Below, one piece after another: positions 1-8,095 of a stretch of 8,278 bases of DNA. The stretch comes from Acidovorax delafieldii (lineage in GTDB: Bacteria; Pseudomonadota; Gammaproteobacteria; Burkholderiales; Burkholderiaceae_C). Made by a program: the position numbers and the translations under genes. Under the pieces are notes generated by a model. That model made no database searches. It saw nothing but the letters and a program-made list of their open reading frames with translations, and was not told where the DNA came from. The stretch covers positions 8,876-17,153 of the forward strand of contig DCVY01000045.1 of assembly GCA_002327945.1 (NCBI GenBank), written 5' to 3'. The first letter of the stretch is position 1. Every line of letters starts with the position of its first letter.

Positions 1-30
1 CGTCTGCAGAACTCATATCAAGAGGTCAAC

Positions 31-342
31 ATGTACGCGGTCATAAAAACCGGCGGCAAGCAGTATCGCGTTGCTTCCGGCGAAAAAATTAAAGTAGAAC
101 AGATTGCTGCGGACGTAGGCCAGGAAATTGTGATCGACCAGGTTCTGGCTGTCGGCAACGGCGCTGAACTGAAGGTGGGTACTCCCCTGGTGTCCGGCGC
201 AACCGTGAAAGCCACCGTCGTGGCGCACGGCAAGCACGACAAAGTGCACATCTTCAAGATGCGCCGTCGCAAGCACTATCAGAAACGTCAAGGTCATCGT
301 CAGCAGTTCACCGAACTGCAAATCGGCGTGATCGCTGCTTAA
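31..342 (+). CDS. rplU: 50S ribosomal protein L21
   Basis: Structural protein of the large ribosomal subunit that binds 23S rRNA. The 103-residue product has the usual bacterial L21 length and begins [14 protein letters not shown], the typical L21 N-terminus (MYAVI.TGGKQY.V). The basic stretch [16 protein letters not shown] near residues 76-91 is the conserved rRNA-binding segment of the family. The ATG is preceded by a good Shine-Dalgarno sequence, AAGAGGT at 20-26, which fixes the start. Only 30 bases of leader lie in the window, so any promoter is outside it. rpmA follows after a 15-base gap, the standard rplU-rpmA pair, so the two are almost certainly co-transcribed. Nothing is odd about the gene. 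Confidence 0.98.
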   Translation: MYAVIKTGGKQYRVASGEKIKVEQIAADVGQEIVIDQVLAVGNGAELKVGTPLVSGATVKATVVAHGKHDKVHIFKMRRRKHYQKRQGHRQQFTELQIGVIAA

Positions 343-357
343 GAAGGAGCTGATGTC

Positions 358-615
358 ATGGCACAGAAAAAAGGCGGCGGCTCTACGCGAAACGGGCGCG
401 ACTCCAAGCCAAAGATGCTGGGTGTCAAGGCGTTCGGTGGTGAACTGATCAGTGCTGGCTCCATCATCGTGCGCCAGCGCGGTACGCGCTTTCATCCTGG
501 CAGCAATGTCGGTGTAGGCAAGGATCACACCTTGTTTGCCTTGGTGGACGGCCACGTGTCGTTCGGCACCAAGGGCGCATTGTCCAAGTCCACGGTCAAT
601 GTGACTCCCGCCTGA
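358..615 (+). CDS. rpmA: 50S ribosomal protein L27
   Basis: Large-subunit protein whose N-terminal tail reaches toward the peptidyl transferase centre and contacts tRNA. The 85-residue product starts [16 protein letters not shown], the standard L27 opening, and contains the family signatures LGVKAFGGE and [10 protein letters not shown]. It lacks the cleavable N-terminal extension of Firmicutes L27, so no prepeptide processing is expected. AAGGAG at 344-349 sits eight bases before the ATG. An ATG at 353 is closer to that site but is out of frame. rplU lies immediately upstream, and a strong intrinsic terminator begins about 25 bases after the stop, so rplU-rpmA probably forms a complete two-gene transcript here. 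Confidence 0.98.
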   Translation: MAQKKGGGSTRNGRDSKPKMLGVKAFGGELISAGSIIVRQRGTRFHPGSNVGVGKDHTLFALVDGHVSFGTKGALSKSTVNVTPA

Positions 616-640
616 GGTTGATTCCTCTGGCCGCAATCGA

Positions 641-669
641 AGCCCCGCCCTGTCGGGGCTTTGTTGTTT
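641..669 (+). terminator. Intrinsic terminator after rpmA
   Basis: AGCCCCG (641-647) and CGGGGCT (654-660) form a perfect 7-bp GC-rich stem around a 6-base loop, followed at once by the T-rich run TTGTTGTTT. This is a textbook rho-independent terminator for the rplU-rpmA transcript. Some readthrough into obg remains possible, since obg is often transcribed with these two genes in other bacteria. Confidence 0.8.
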
Positions 670-704
670 AAGGCGTGTGCCGGTGCTATGGTGCTGGCCG
701 GCGT

Positions 705-733
705 GCCCCGCATGGACGGGGCTTTGTGCTTTC
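705..733 (+). terminator. Second terminator-like hairpin before obg
   Basis: GCCCCG (705-710) and CGGGGC (717-722) form a 6-bp stem with a 6-base loop, followed by TTTGTGCTTTC. The stem sequence is almost the same as that of the hairpin 64 bases upstream, but the T-run is interrupted. It may be a back-up terminator, or an attenuator for any transcript that begins between the two hairpins. Confidence 0.5.
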
Positions 734-770
734 AGGAGGGTACGCCCGCCTGGGTTGCGCTATTTTGTAA

Positions 771-1853
<1,083 letters not shown>

Positions 1854-1859
1854 CGGCAT

Positions 1860-1889
1860 TTGCCGTTCACACGGTCTGTTTGCTATGTT
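1860..1889 (+). promoter_or_regulatory. Possible sigma-70 promoter for proB
   Basis: TTGCCG (1860-1865), an 18-base spacer, then TATGTT (1884-1889) with an upstream TG (1881-1882) giving an extended -10. Both hexamers match four of six consensus bases. It lies between the obg stop and proB, so it could drive proB separately from obg. The call rests on consensus matching alone. Confidence 0.3.
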
Positions 1890-1945
1890 GTTAATACCCG
1901 GTGGCACTTGATTCATAAGTGCTATTGGCCAAAATGAATCAAAAA

Positions 1946-3085
1946 ATGGTTTCCAGCGTTTTGCGAGATGCCCGCCGCATCGTGGTCAAGGTGGGCTCCA
2001 GCCTTGTGACGAACGAAGGCCGTGGTCTGGATGCAACTGCCATCGGCGAGTGGAGCCGTCAGCTGGCGGCTTTGGTGCGCGGCGAGGGCGGCGCGCCCCG
2101 CGAGGTGGTAATGGTGTCCAGCGGCGCCATTGCCGAGGGCATGAAGCGCCTGGGCTGGACTGCGCGCCCCCAGGAAATCCACGCACTGCAGGCCGCTGCA
2201 GCGGTGGGGCAGATGGGGCTGGCGCAGATGTACGAGACCAAGCTGCGCGAGCAGGGCATGGGCAGTGCGCAGGTCTTGCTCACCCATGCCGATCTGGCTG
2301 ATCGTGAGCGCTATCTCAATGCCCGTTCGACCCTGCTGACCCTGTTGCGCCTTGGCGTGGTGCCGGTGATCAATGAGAACGATACCGTGGTCACAGACGA
2401 AATCAAGTTCGGTGACAACGATACCCTCGGCGCTCTGGTGGCCAACCTGGTCGAGGCGGATGCGCTGGTCATCCTCACAGACCAGAAAGGCCTTTACACG
2501 GCAGATCCCCGCAAAGACCCTGCAGCGCAATTTGTGCATGAGGCCCAAGCGGGTGATCCAGCCCTGGAAGCCATGGCCGGTGGGGCGGGCTCCAGCATCG
2601 GCAGGGGCGGAATGATTACCAAAATTTTGGCCGCCAAGCGGGCCGCAGGGTCGGGGGCTTCTACCGTGATCGCATGGGGGCGGGAAGAGAATGTTCTGGT
2701 GCGGCTGGTGCACGGCGAAGCGCTGGGAACCTTGCTGGTGGCCCAGACGGCAAAAACACAGGCCCGCAAACAGTGGATGGCAGACCACCTGCAAATGCGC
2801 GGCGCTGTTGTGGTCGATGCCGGTGCCGCAGCCAAGCTGCGCGACGAGGGCAAGAGTTTGCTGCCCATCGGCATGACGGCGGTGGAGGGCGATTTTTCGC
2901 GCGGCGAAGTGATTGCCGTGCGTGATCCGTCGGGGCGGGAGATTGCGCGCGGGTTGGCCAACTATGCCAGCGCGGAAGCCCGGCTCCTGTGCCGAAAATC
3001 GTCTTCCGAGTTTGAAAAGCTGCTGGGCTACGTCGCGGAGTCGGAGATGGTGCACCGCGACAACCTGGTGCTCACGGCGGGGTGA
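1946..3085 (+). CDS. proB: Glutamate 5-kinase with PUA domain
   Basis: Catalyses ATP-dependent phosphorylation of glutamate to gamma-glutamyl phosphate, the first and normally proline-inhibited step of proline synthesis in the cytoplasm. From this start the product has 379 residues. The amino-acid-kinase domain shows [10 protein letters not shown] (10-19), VSSGAI (57-62), NENDTV (143-148), GDNDTLG (156-162) and [11 protein letters not shown] (from 178). A C-terminal PUA domain runs from about 285 to 360, as in the full-length bacterial enzyme. The start is uncertain: the same frame also offers ATG 1934 and GTG 1919, and none has a convincing Shine-Dalgarno sequence. I chose ATG 1946 because [18 protein letters not shown] resembles the usual N-terminus in related bacteria. 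The partner gene proA is not in the window. The gene lies 92 bases after obg, an arrangement seen in many betaproteobacteria. Confidence 0.96.
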   Translation: MVSSVLRDARRIVVKVGSSLVTNEGRGLDATAIGEWSRQLAALVRGEGGAPREVVMVSSGAIAEGMKRLGWTARPQEIHALQAAAAVGQMGLAQMYETKLREQGMGSAQVLLTHADLADRERYLNARSTLLTLLRLGVVPVINENDTVVTDEIKFGDNDTLGALVANLVEADALVILTDQKGLYTADPRKDPAAQFVHEAQAGDPALEAMAGGAGSSIGRGGMITKILAAKRAAGSGASTVIAWGREENVLVRLVHGEALGTLLVAQTAKTQARKQWMADHLQMRGAVVVDAGAAAKLRDEGKSLLPIGMTAVEGDFSRGEVIAVRDPSGREIARGLANYASAEARLLCRKSSSEFEKLLGYVAESEMVHRDNLVLTAG

Positions 3086-3105
3086 TGCATCTTTTTGGAT
3101 GCCTG

Positions 3106-3263
3106 GTGCAGTGTTTCACGCTATCGGGCACATAAGAAAGCGTCTTTTCGGCCCTGGCGGTGTTGCAAAACCTCGCGATACCACCCGGTACCGCTGCGGT
3201 TTGCGCCTTGCCAGAAGCAAAACCCCTCTTTTTATTTGTGCCAGCAAGCGTGAAGCACTGTAC
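3106..3263. repeat. Long imperfect inverted repeat (~158 bp)
   Basis: The outer arms 3106-3122 and 3247-3263 pair over 17 bases with two G-T pairs; the core is CAGTGTTTCACGCT against AGCGTGAAGCACTG. After a 4x4 internal loop, GGCACA (3127-3132) pairs with TGTGCC (3237-3242), and 3133-3138 pairs with 3229-3234. Further in, CTGGC (3154-3158) pairs with GCCAG (3210-3214) and GCAAAACC (3165-3172) with GGTTTGC (3198-3204, one bulge). TACC/GGTA (3179-3182, 3187-3190) closes the tip. It fills more than half of the gene-free gap at 3086-3382. No open reading frame in it looks like a real protein, and I see no flanking target-site duplication. It could be a dispersed repeat (REP- or MITE-like), a structured RNA, or a transcription-limiting hairpin between convergent genes. 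Confidence 0.6.
3198..3237 (+). terminator. Possible proB terminator inside the repeat
   Basis: GGTTTGC (3198-3204) can pair with GCAAAACC (3217-3224, one bulged A) around a 12-base loop. The T-rich stretch TCTTTTTATTT begins three bases later, at 3227. It could stop proB transcription about 110-150 bases after the stop codon. The same bases have a competing partner at 3165-3172 within the larger inverted repeat, so the fold is uncertain. Confidence 0.3.
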
Positions 3264-3382
3264 GAGAGGGGCGTTAGCCCGGTCTGCCGCCGCTGTGATT
3301 GCCTCCGGCTGGAGCGCGCCACCACCCGGTGGGAGCGAACGCCTTGAACGGATGGGAGATTGCGGGCTGTGTACGCCGGCCT
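3264..3382. other. Gene-free remainder of proB-rppH gap
   Basis: No credible gene or intrinsic terminator for rppH was seen here. GGCGTT (3270-3275) and AACGCC (3338-3343) could close a weak second hairpin. ACCACCCGGT (3321-3330) exactly repeats the ten bases at 3180-3189, at the tip of the large inverted repeat. Confidence 0.4.
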
Positions 3383-4063
3383 TTACATGGAACGCGGTGC
3401 AACGCGGGGGAGTGGCAAGGCTTCCAGTTCTGCCGGTCTGCTGCATTGCGGATCGGGGTCAAAACTGGCGCCCGGGGGCAGCTCCACTCCCGGATTCAAC
3501 AACAACGGGCCAGCCCGTGGCACGGGGCCGCCTTGCAGCTCCATGTCGCGCGCTCGCATGCCGCTGCGCAGGTAGCGATTGCGCTGTTCGTGGCGTGGAA
3601 GGTAACGGGCGAGCTCCTTCAGGGCCATCTCATAGACGCCGCGTTTGAACTCGACCACCACATCCAGTGGAATCCAATAGTCGTGCCAGCGCCAGGCGTC
3701 AAACTCGGGATGGTCGGTGGCCCGAAGATTCAGATCCCAGTCGTGGCCAATCAACTGGAGCAGATACCAGATTTGTTTCTGGCCCTTGTAATGTCCGCGC
3801 GCATCGCGGCGGATGTACCGGTCAGGCACCTCATAGCGCAACCAGTCCCGTGTACGGGCGACCAGGCGCACATGGTTGGGATGCAGCCCCACCTCCTCAT
3901 GCAGTTCGCGGAACATGGCCTGCTCAGGGGTTTCGCCCCGGTCGATGCCACCTTGCGGAAACTGCCAGCTGTGGGTGCGAATGCGTTTGCCCCAGAACAC
4001 CTGGTTCTTCTGGTTGAGCAGGATGATGCCGACGTTCGGCCGAAAGCCGTCCCGGTCAAGCAT
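3383..4063 (-). CDS. rppH: RNA pyrophosphohydrolase (Nudix)
   Basis: Removes pyrophosphate from the 5' end of primary transcripts, which exposes a monophosphate and triggers RNase E-dependent mRNA decay. The 226-residue product has the full Nudix box at residues 38-60 ([20 protein letters not shown] then VGL), with metal-ligand glutamates E53, E56 and E57. RppH-type flanking motifs are FRPNVG (7-12), HSWQFPQGG (31-39), WLRYEVP (74-80) and PEFDAWRW (119-126). I chose ATG 4063 over an in-frame TTG at 4069 because [12 protein letters not shown] is the normal N-terminus and GGGG lies seven bases upstream of the ATG. The catalytic core ends near residue 155. The remaining ~70 residues form a basic then proline-rich tail, longer than in the 176-residue E. 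coli enzyme. The gene is divergent from proS and convergent with proB. Confidence 0.95.
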   Translation of the reverse strand: MLDRDGFRPNVGIILLNQKNQVFWGKRIRTHSWQFPQGGIDRGETPEQAMFRELHEEVGLHPNHVRLVARTRDWLRYEVPDRYIRRDARGHYKGQKQIWYLLQLIGHDWDLNLRATDHPEFDAWRWHDYWIPLDVVVEFKRGVYEMALKELARYLPRHEQRNRYLRSGMRARDMELQGGPVPRAGPLLLNPGVELPPGASFDPDPQCSRPAELEALPLPRVAPRSM

Positions 4064-4092
4064 AATCAAACCCCAATTTTTAAACTGTGTCC

Positions 4093-4120
4093 ATTATGCA
4101 CGGCGCCTGGTGCGCGGCAA
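4093..4120 (-). promoter_or_regulatory. Probable sigma-70 promoter for rppH
   Basis: Read on the minus strand, TTGCCG (4120-4115) is followed after 16 bases by CATAAT (4098-4093), which match four and five of six consensus bases. The predicted start, about seven bases further on, leaves a leader of roughly 20-25 bases before ATG 4063. It sits in the 91-base gap shared with the divergent proS promoter, for which I found no clear hexamer pair. Confidence 0.45.
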
Positions 4121-4154
4121 GTGGGCCGTTCCGTTCTGCCTGAAATCGATTCTG

Positions 4155-5897
4155 ATGAAAGCCACCCAATTCTTTATCTCCACCCTCAAGGAAGCTCCGG
4201 CTGATGCCGAAGTGGTCAGCCACAAACTCATGATGCGGGCGGGTCTGATCAAGAAACTGGGCGCAGGCATCTACAACTATATGCCTCTGGGGCTGCGGGT
4301 GATTCGCAAGGTGGAAGCCATTGTGCGCGAGGAAATGAACCGTGCTGGCGCAATTGAGCTGACCATGCCCGTGGTGCAGCCGGCAGAGCTGTGGCAGGAA
4401 ACGGGCCGGTTTGAGAAGATGGGCCCCGAGCTGCTGCGCATCCAGGATCGCCATGGCCGTGACTTCGTGGTGCAGCCCACCAGCGAAGAAGTGATCACTG
4501 ACATCGCGCGCCAGGAGCTGAAGAGCTACAAGCAGTTACCCAAGAATTTCTACCAGATCCAGACCAAATTCCGCGACGAACGTCGGCCCCGCTTTGGCCT
4601 GATGCGCGGGCGCGAGTTCACTATGAAGGATGCCTATTCCTTCGACCGCGACCCCTCCGCCGCCAAGGCCAGCTACCAGGTCATGGCCCAGGCCTACCGG
4701 CGTATCTTTGACCGCTTCGGTCTGACCTACCGCGCGGTGGCTGCAGACAGCGGCGCAATTGGCGGGGACCTCAGCGAGGAATTCCAGGTGATTGCCGCCA
4801 CGGGCGAAGACGCGATTGTTTACTGCCCCCAGAGCGACTATGCCGCCAACATGGAAAAGGCCGAGGCGCTGGCGCCCGCTGGATCGCGTGGTGCCGCGAC
4901 ACAGGCCCTGGCCAAGACCGCCACTCCGGGCAAGAGCACCTGCGCCGATGTGGCCGAGTTTCTGGGCGTTCCCCTGAGCACCACCGTGAAATCGCTGGTA
5001 CTGGCCACCGACGAGACCAACGCGGTGGGCGAGATCATCAAGAGCCAGGTCTGGCTGTTGCTGCTGCGCGGCGACCATGACATGAACGAGATCAAGGTGG
5101 CCAAGGTGCCAGGGCTGGCCGGTTTCCGGTTCGCCACGCTGGGCGAGATTGATGAGCACTTCGGCTGCAAACCCGGTTATCTCGGGCCGATCGGACTGAA
5201 GAAGCCGCTCAAGATCGTGGTGGATCGAGAAGTGGCCCTGATGGCCGACTGGATCTGCGGAGCCAACGAGCCCGATTTCCACACCACCGGCGTGAACTGG
5301 GGGCGCGATTTGCCCGAGCCCGATGCTGTGGCCGATCTGCGCAACGTGGTGGCCGGAGACCTTTCACCCGATGGCAAAGGGGAGCTTGCCGTCGAGCGTG
5401 GCATCGAAGTGGGCCATGTCTTCTACCTCGGCAGCAAGTACAGCCGTGCGATGAACGCCACCTTTCTGGACGAAAACGGCAAGCCGCAGCCGCTGGAGAT
5501 GGGTTGCTACGGCATCGGCATCACACGCCTTCCCGCGGCAGCGATCGAGCAAAACCATGACGAGCGCGGCATCATCTGGCCCGATGCGATTGCTCCATTC
5601 ACGGTGGTGGTCTGCCCGGTGGGCATGGACCGCAGCGACGCTGTCAAGGCCACGGCCGAGACGCTGTATGCCGACCTGCTGGCCGCCGGTGTGGATGTGA
5701 TCCTGGACGACCGGGGCGAGCGCCCCGGCGCCATGTTTGCCGACTGGGAACTGATTGGAGTGCCGCACCGCGTGACCATTGGCGAAAAGAGCCTCAAGGA
5801 CGGTGTGATCGAGTACCAGCACCGCCGCGATGCAGCTGCCACGAAAGTGGCGGTCAACGACATTCTGGCCCATGTGAAGGGGCGCATGGCCGTATGA
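4155..5897 (+). CDS. proS: Prolyl-tRNA synthetase, bacterial type
   Basis: Charges tRNA-Pro with proline in the cytoplasm. The 580-residue product is a class II synthetase of the long bacterial type. Motif 1 lies around residues 50-75 ([19 protein letters not shown]), motif 2 begins [10 protein letters not shown] at 139, and motif 3 is GCYGIGITR at 450-458. Between motifs 2 and 3, at roughly 225-395, is the YbaK-like insertion domain that clears mischarged Ala-tRNA-Pro. The anticodon-binding domain occupies the C-terminus ([29 protein letters not shown]). The frame stays open well upstream, but [19 protein letters not shown] is the standard start, so I placed it at ATG 4155. No strong Shine-Dalgarno sequence precedes it. 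It is divergent from rppH, and its TGA overlaps the next gene's ATG. The nearby proB supplies the pathway for its amino acid. Confidence 0.98.
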   Translation: MKATQFFISTLKEAPADAEVVSHKLMMRAGLIKKLGAGIYNYMPLGLRVIRKVEAIVREEMNRAGAIELTMPVVQPAELWQETGRFEKMGPELLRIQDRHGRDFVVQPTSEEVITDIARQELKSYKQLPKNFYQIQTKFRDERRPRFGLMRGREFTMKDAYSFDRDPSAAKASYQVMAQAYRRIFDRFGLTYRAVAADSGAIGGDLSEEFQVIAATGEDAIVYCPQSDYAANMEKAEALAPAGSRGAATQALAKTATPGKSTCADVAEFLGVPLSTTVKSLVLATDETNAVGEIIKSQVWLLLLRGDHDMNEIKVAKVPGLAGFRFATLGEIDEHFGCKPGYLGPIGLKKPLKIVVDREVALMADWICGANEPDFHTTGVNWGRDLPEPDAVADLRNVVAGDLSPDGKGELAVERGIEVGHVFYLGSKYSRAMNATFLDENGKPQPLEMGCYGIGITRLPAAAIEQNHDERGIIWPDAIAPFTVVVCPVGMDRSDAVKATAETLYADLLAAGVDVILDDRGERPGAMFADWELIGVPHRVTIGEKSLKDGVIEYQHRRDAAATKVAVNDILAHVKGRMAV

Positions 5898-6580
5898 CGA
5901 TCGAGCGCGATCTGTCTGCAAGCGCCTTGTCCCTGACCGGGTTGGGCGGGGTGTCCCGGCGTGCATGCCTGGTGTCGCTGGCTACGCCGGCCGCATGGCT
6001 GCTGGCGCCGGCGCAGGCCCACGCGGGCAGCCAGCTGGAAGAGCCGTTGATGGATTCGGTGCGCACGGCGCTCACTTCGGCTATCGCCAACCAGGCGCCG
6101 CCTGAGCCGGAATTCTTCACCACCGAGGCCCGAATCCACTACCTGCGCTGGCTGGGCACCATGAGTGACCGTCTGCGCCGGCGCAAACCCGAATGGGAAG
6201 TGCGCCGCGACTTTCTGCAGACCGTCTGGTACGAGTCCAAGCGCGCGGGGCTGGATGTGTCGCTCGTCATGGGGCTCATCCAGGTGGAGAGCGCCTTTCG
6301 CAAGTTCGCCGTGTCCAGCGTGGGCGCGCGCGGTTACATGCAGGTGATGCCGTTCTGGACGCGCGTGATCGGCGACGGCGACCCGGGCAAGCTGTTTCAC
6401 ATGCAGACCAACCTGCGTTTTGGCTGCGTGATCCTGCGCCACTACATCGACCGCGAACGTGGTGACCTGTTCATGGCGCTGGGCCGCTATAACGGCAGCC
6501 GGGGGCGTTCGCCCTATCCCGATGCCGTGTTTGGCGCGCAGCGCAACTGGCAGTTCAGCGAAAAGCCCGCAGCGGCCTGA
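5894..6580 (+). CDS. Exported lytic transglycosylase (SLT domain)
   Basis: Predicted to cleave the MurNAc-GlcNAc bond of peptidoglycan in the periplasm, by membership of the Slt70-like family. The 228-residue product has a hydrophobic signal segment at about residues 24-44 ending AQAHA, with likely cleavage after A44. An SRRACL motif at 21-26 gives it a twin-arginine look. The catalytic domain shows VESAF with the acid E132, then [10 protein letters not shown] (144-153, the GLMQ-like motif) and ALGRYNGS (195-202, the AYN-like motif), so the active-site set is complete. There is no lipobox, so it is probably soluble. Its ATG overlaps the proS stop (ATGA), and AAGGGG at 5877-5882 is a possible ribosome site, which suggests translational coupling. 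GTG 5951 is an alternative start. I cannot name a specific Mlt or Slt orthologue. Confidence 0.88.
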   Translation: MTIERDLSASALSLTGLGGVSRRACLVSLATPAAWLLAPAQAHAGSQLEEPLMDSVRTALTSAIANQAPPEPEFFTTEARIHYLRWLGTMSDRLRRRKPEWEVRRDFLQTVWYESKRAGLDVSLVMGLIQVESAFRKFAVSSVGARGYMQVMPFWTRVIGDGDPGKLFHMQTNLRFGCVILRHYIDRERGDLFMALGRYNGSRGRSPYPDAVFGAQRNWQFSEKPAAA

Positions 6581-6625
6581 CGGGCGAGGGCGGCGAGGCG
6601 AGGAGGCGACGGTGCAAGTGGAGTG

Positions 6626-7966
6626 TCAGTTCGCTGCCGGAGCCGCAGGGTCTGCCAAGTTACCATTGTCCGCCAGCGGGGGCTTCAGGCGAGACACCAT
6701 CACCTGATCGACGCGGAAGCTGTCCACGTCCACCACCTCGAATTTGTAGCCGCCCCAGCTCACGCTGTCGGTGCGCCGGGGCACGCGGCGCAGCATCACC
6801 ATCAGGAACCCGGCCAGGGTTTCGTATTCGTCGCTGTGCGGCAATTCCTCCAGTCCCAGCGCATGCAGCACAGCCTCTACCGGGGTGACGCCGTCGATGA
6901 GCCATGAGTTTTCGTCGCGCCGCACAATCTGCTCTTCATCGGCAGACCCCACCAGATCGCCCATCACGGTGCTCATCACGTCGTTCAGCGTCACGACGCC
7001 CACCACCAGGCTGTATTCGTTCACGATGACGGCAAAGTCTTCGTGCACCTGGCGGAATTGCTCCAGCACCTCGGACAAGGTGAGCCGGTCGGGCACGATA
7101 AGCACCTTGCGCACCAGGCTGTCGTCGGCCAGCGAGATGGGCTGGTTGTTCAGAACGCGCTGGAACAGGTCCTTGGCGTCCACGTAGCCCACCACATGAT
7201 CGATATCGCCCTCGCACACGGGGTAGGTCGAAAAGGGTTCGGCCGCGATGCGCAGACGGATCACGGCGTCCGGTTCATCGCGCAGAAAAAAGGCAACGCG
7301 GTCGCGTGGCGACATGGCGCTCGACACCATGCGCGTGTCCAGCTCAAACACATTGGTGATGACCTGCTGCTCGCGCGCGGCCAGCACGCCCGCGCGGGCA
7401 CCGGCTTCCATCATGGCCAGGATGTCGTCGGAGGTGATGCGATCATCCCGCAGCGACGACATGCCCAGCAGGCGAAACAGGGCATCTGCCCCCTTGCTGT
7501 AAAACCACACGAGCGGGCGCAGCACGGTCATCAAAAACACCATGGGCTGCGCCAGCCGGACCACCATGCTTTCAGGCTCGGCCATGCCCAGGCGCTTGGG
7601 AAATAGGTCGGAAAACAGGATGAACAGCGAGGTGATCACCACGAACGATGCCAGAAAGCCGACATCCTGGGCGCTGCCATCCGATAGCCACAGGTTGAAC
7701 AACTCTGTGAAATGCGGGCTCAGCGCGCCCTCACCGACGATGCCCCCCAAAATGGCCACCGCGTTCTGGCCGACCTGCACCACGGTGAAATAGTCCCCTG
7801 GCTGCTCTTGCAGGCGCAGAACACGGTCGGCGCGGGCATCGCCCTCGTCCGCCAACTGGCGCAGGCGCAGGCGGCGCGCGGCAGCCAGTGAAATCTCGGC
7901 CACGGAAAAGAATGCACTGGCTGCGATGAGCAGGCCAATGACAAGCAGGCTTTGGGTCAGGGTCAT
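6626..7966 (-). CDS. ytfL: DUF21/CBS/CorC_HlyC membrane protein, YtfL/PaeA-like
   Basis: Inner-membrane protein of the CNNM/CorC family. Its closest resemblance, from memory of the family, is E. coli YtfL (447 residues), which was later named PaeA and implicated in polyamine export. The 446-residue product has an N-terminal DUF21 domain (1-200) with hydrophobic segments near 5-28, 61-80, 102-120 and 133-155. Conserved features there are SAFFSVAEISL (17-27) and FPKRLG (122-127). A CBS pair follows at about 215-335 (YVDAKDLFQRVL; DFAVIVNEYSLVVGVVTLND). The C-terminal CorC_HlyC domain spans about 345-428 (DENSWLIDG, YETLAGF, GGYKFEVVDVD). It is convergent with the transglycosylase across only 45 bases, with no terminator visible between them. 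No clear Shine-Dalgarno sequence precedes ATG 7966. The transported substrate cannot be read from sequence; Mg2+/Co2+ handling is the older family label. Confidence 0.88.
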   Translation of the reverse strand: MTLTQSLLVIGLLIAASAFFSVAEISLAAARRLRLRQLADEGDARADRVLRLQEQPGDYFTVVQVGQNAVAILGGIVGEGALSPHFTELFNLWLSDGSAQDVGFLASFVVITSLFILFSDLFPKRLGMAEPESMVVRLAQPMVFLMTVLRPLVWFYSKGADALFRLLGMSSLRDDRITSDDILAMMEAGARAGVLAAREQQVITNVFELDTRMVSSAMSPRDRVAFFLRDEPDAVIRLRIAAEPFSTYPVCEGDIDHVVGYVDAKDLFQRVLNNQPISLADDSLVRKVLIVPDRLTLSEVLEQFRQVHEDFAVIVNEYSLVVGVVTLNDVMSTVMGDLVGSADEEQIVRRDENSWLIDGVTPVEAVLHALGLEELPHSDEYETLAGFLMVMLRRVPRRTDSVSWGGYKFEVVDVDSFRVDQVMVSRLKPPLADNGNLADPAAPAAN

Positions 7967-8015
7967 GGTGATGAAAACCGGGCAGGCCCTCGCGGTTGCG
8001 CCGTTGGGCCTTGTG

Positions 8016-8043
8016 AGTGTAGCGGCGCGGATATGCGTGACGA
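8016..8043 (-). promoter_or_regulatory. Possible sigma-70 promoter for ytfL-like gene
   Basis: On the minus strand, TCGTCA (8043-8038) and TACACT (8021-8016) are separated by 16 bases, each with a modest consensus match. It lies in the 129-base gap upstream of ATG 7966. This would let the membrane-protein gene be transcribed independently of the minus-strand gene before it. No terminator was seen in the gap. Confidence 0.3.
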
Positions 8044-8095
8044 AGTCCCGGGTTGAGCGCCCGAAACGGCCCGGCGCGGCGTGCTCCGGCGCGTG

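Noticed and set aside
1922..3055. Minus-strand open frame of 377 codons antisense to proB
   Set aside because: It mirrors codon bias in proB, shows no family motif, and ends where proB does.
3087..3102. GCATC-TTTTTG-GATGC hairpin just after the proB stop
   Set aside because: The stem is only five base pairs and the T-run is in the loop rather than after the stem, so it is not a terminator.
3072..3446. Minus-strand open frame of 124 codons covering the long inverted repeat
   Set aside because: Its start lies inside rppH and it has no ribosome site or domain. The similar VQCFTLAG and SVKHCTR ends arise simply from reading the two arms of an inverted repeat.
3876..4154. Upstream in-frame extension of proS by 93 codons
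   Set aside because: It runs antisense through rppH and the divergent promoter gap. The standard ProRS N-terminus begins at ATG 4155.
3299..4204. Plus-strand open frame of 301 codons antisense to rppH
   Set aside because: The rppH Nudix box lies on the other strand. The translation has no domain features and overlaps the proS start.
5507..6442. Minus-strand open frame of 311 codons across proS and the transglycosylase gene
   Set aside because: It is antisense to two well-supported genes, has no motif of its own, and fits the GC-rich shadow pattern.
7043..7606. Plus-strand open frame of 187 codons within the ytfL-like gene
   Set aside because: The minus-strand CBS-domain protein is clear. 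The plus-strand translation is His/Gln-rich with no domain.
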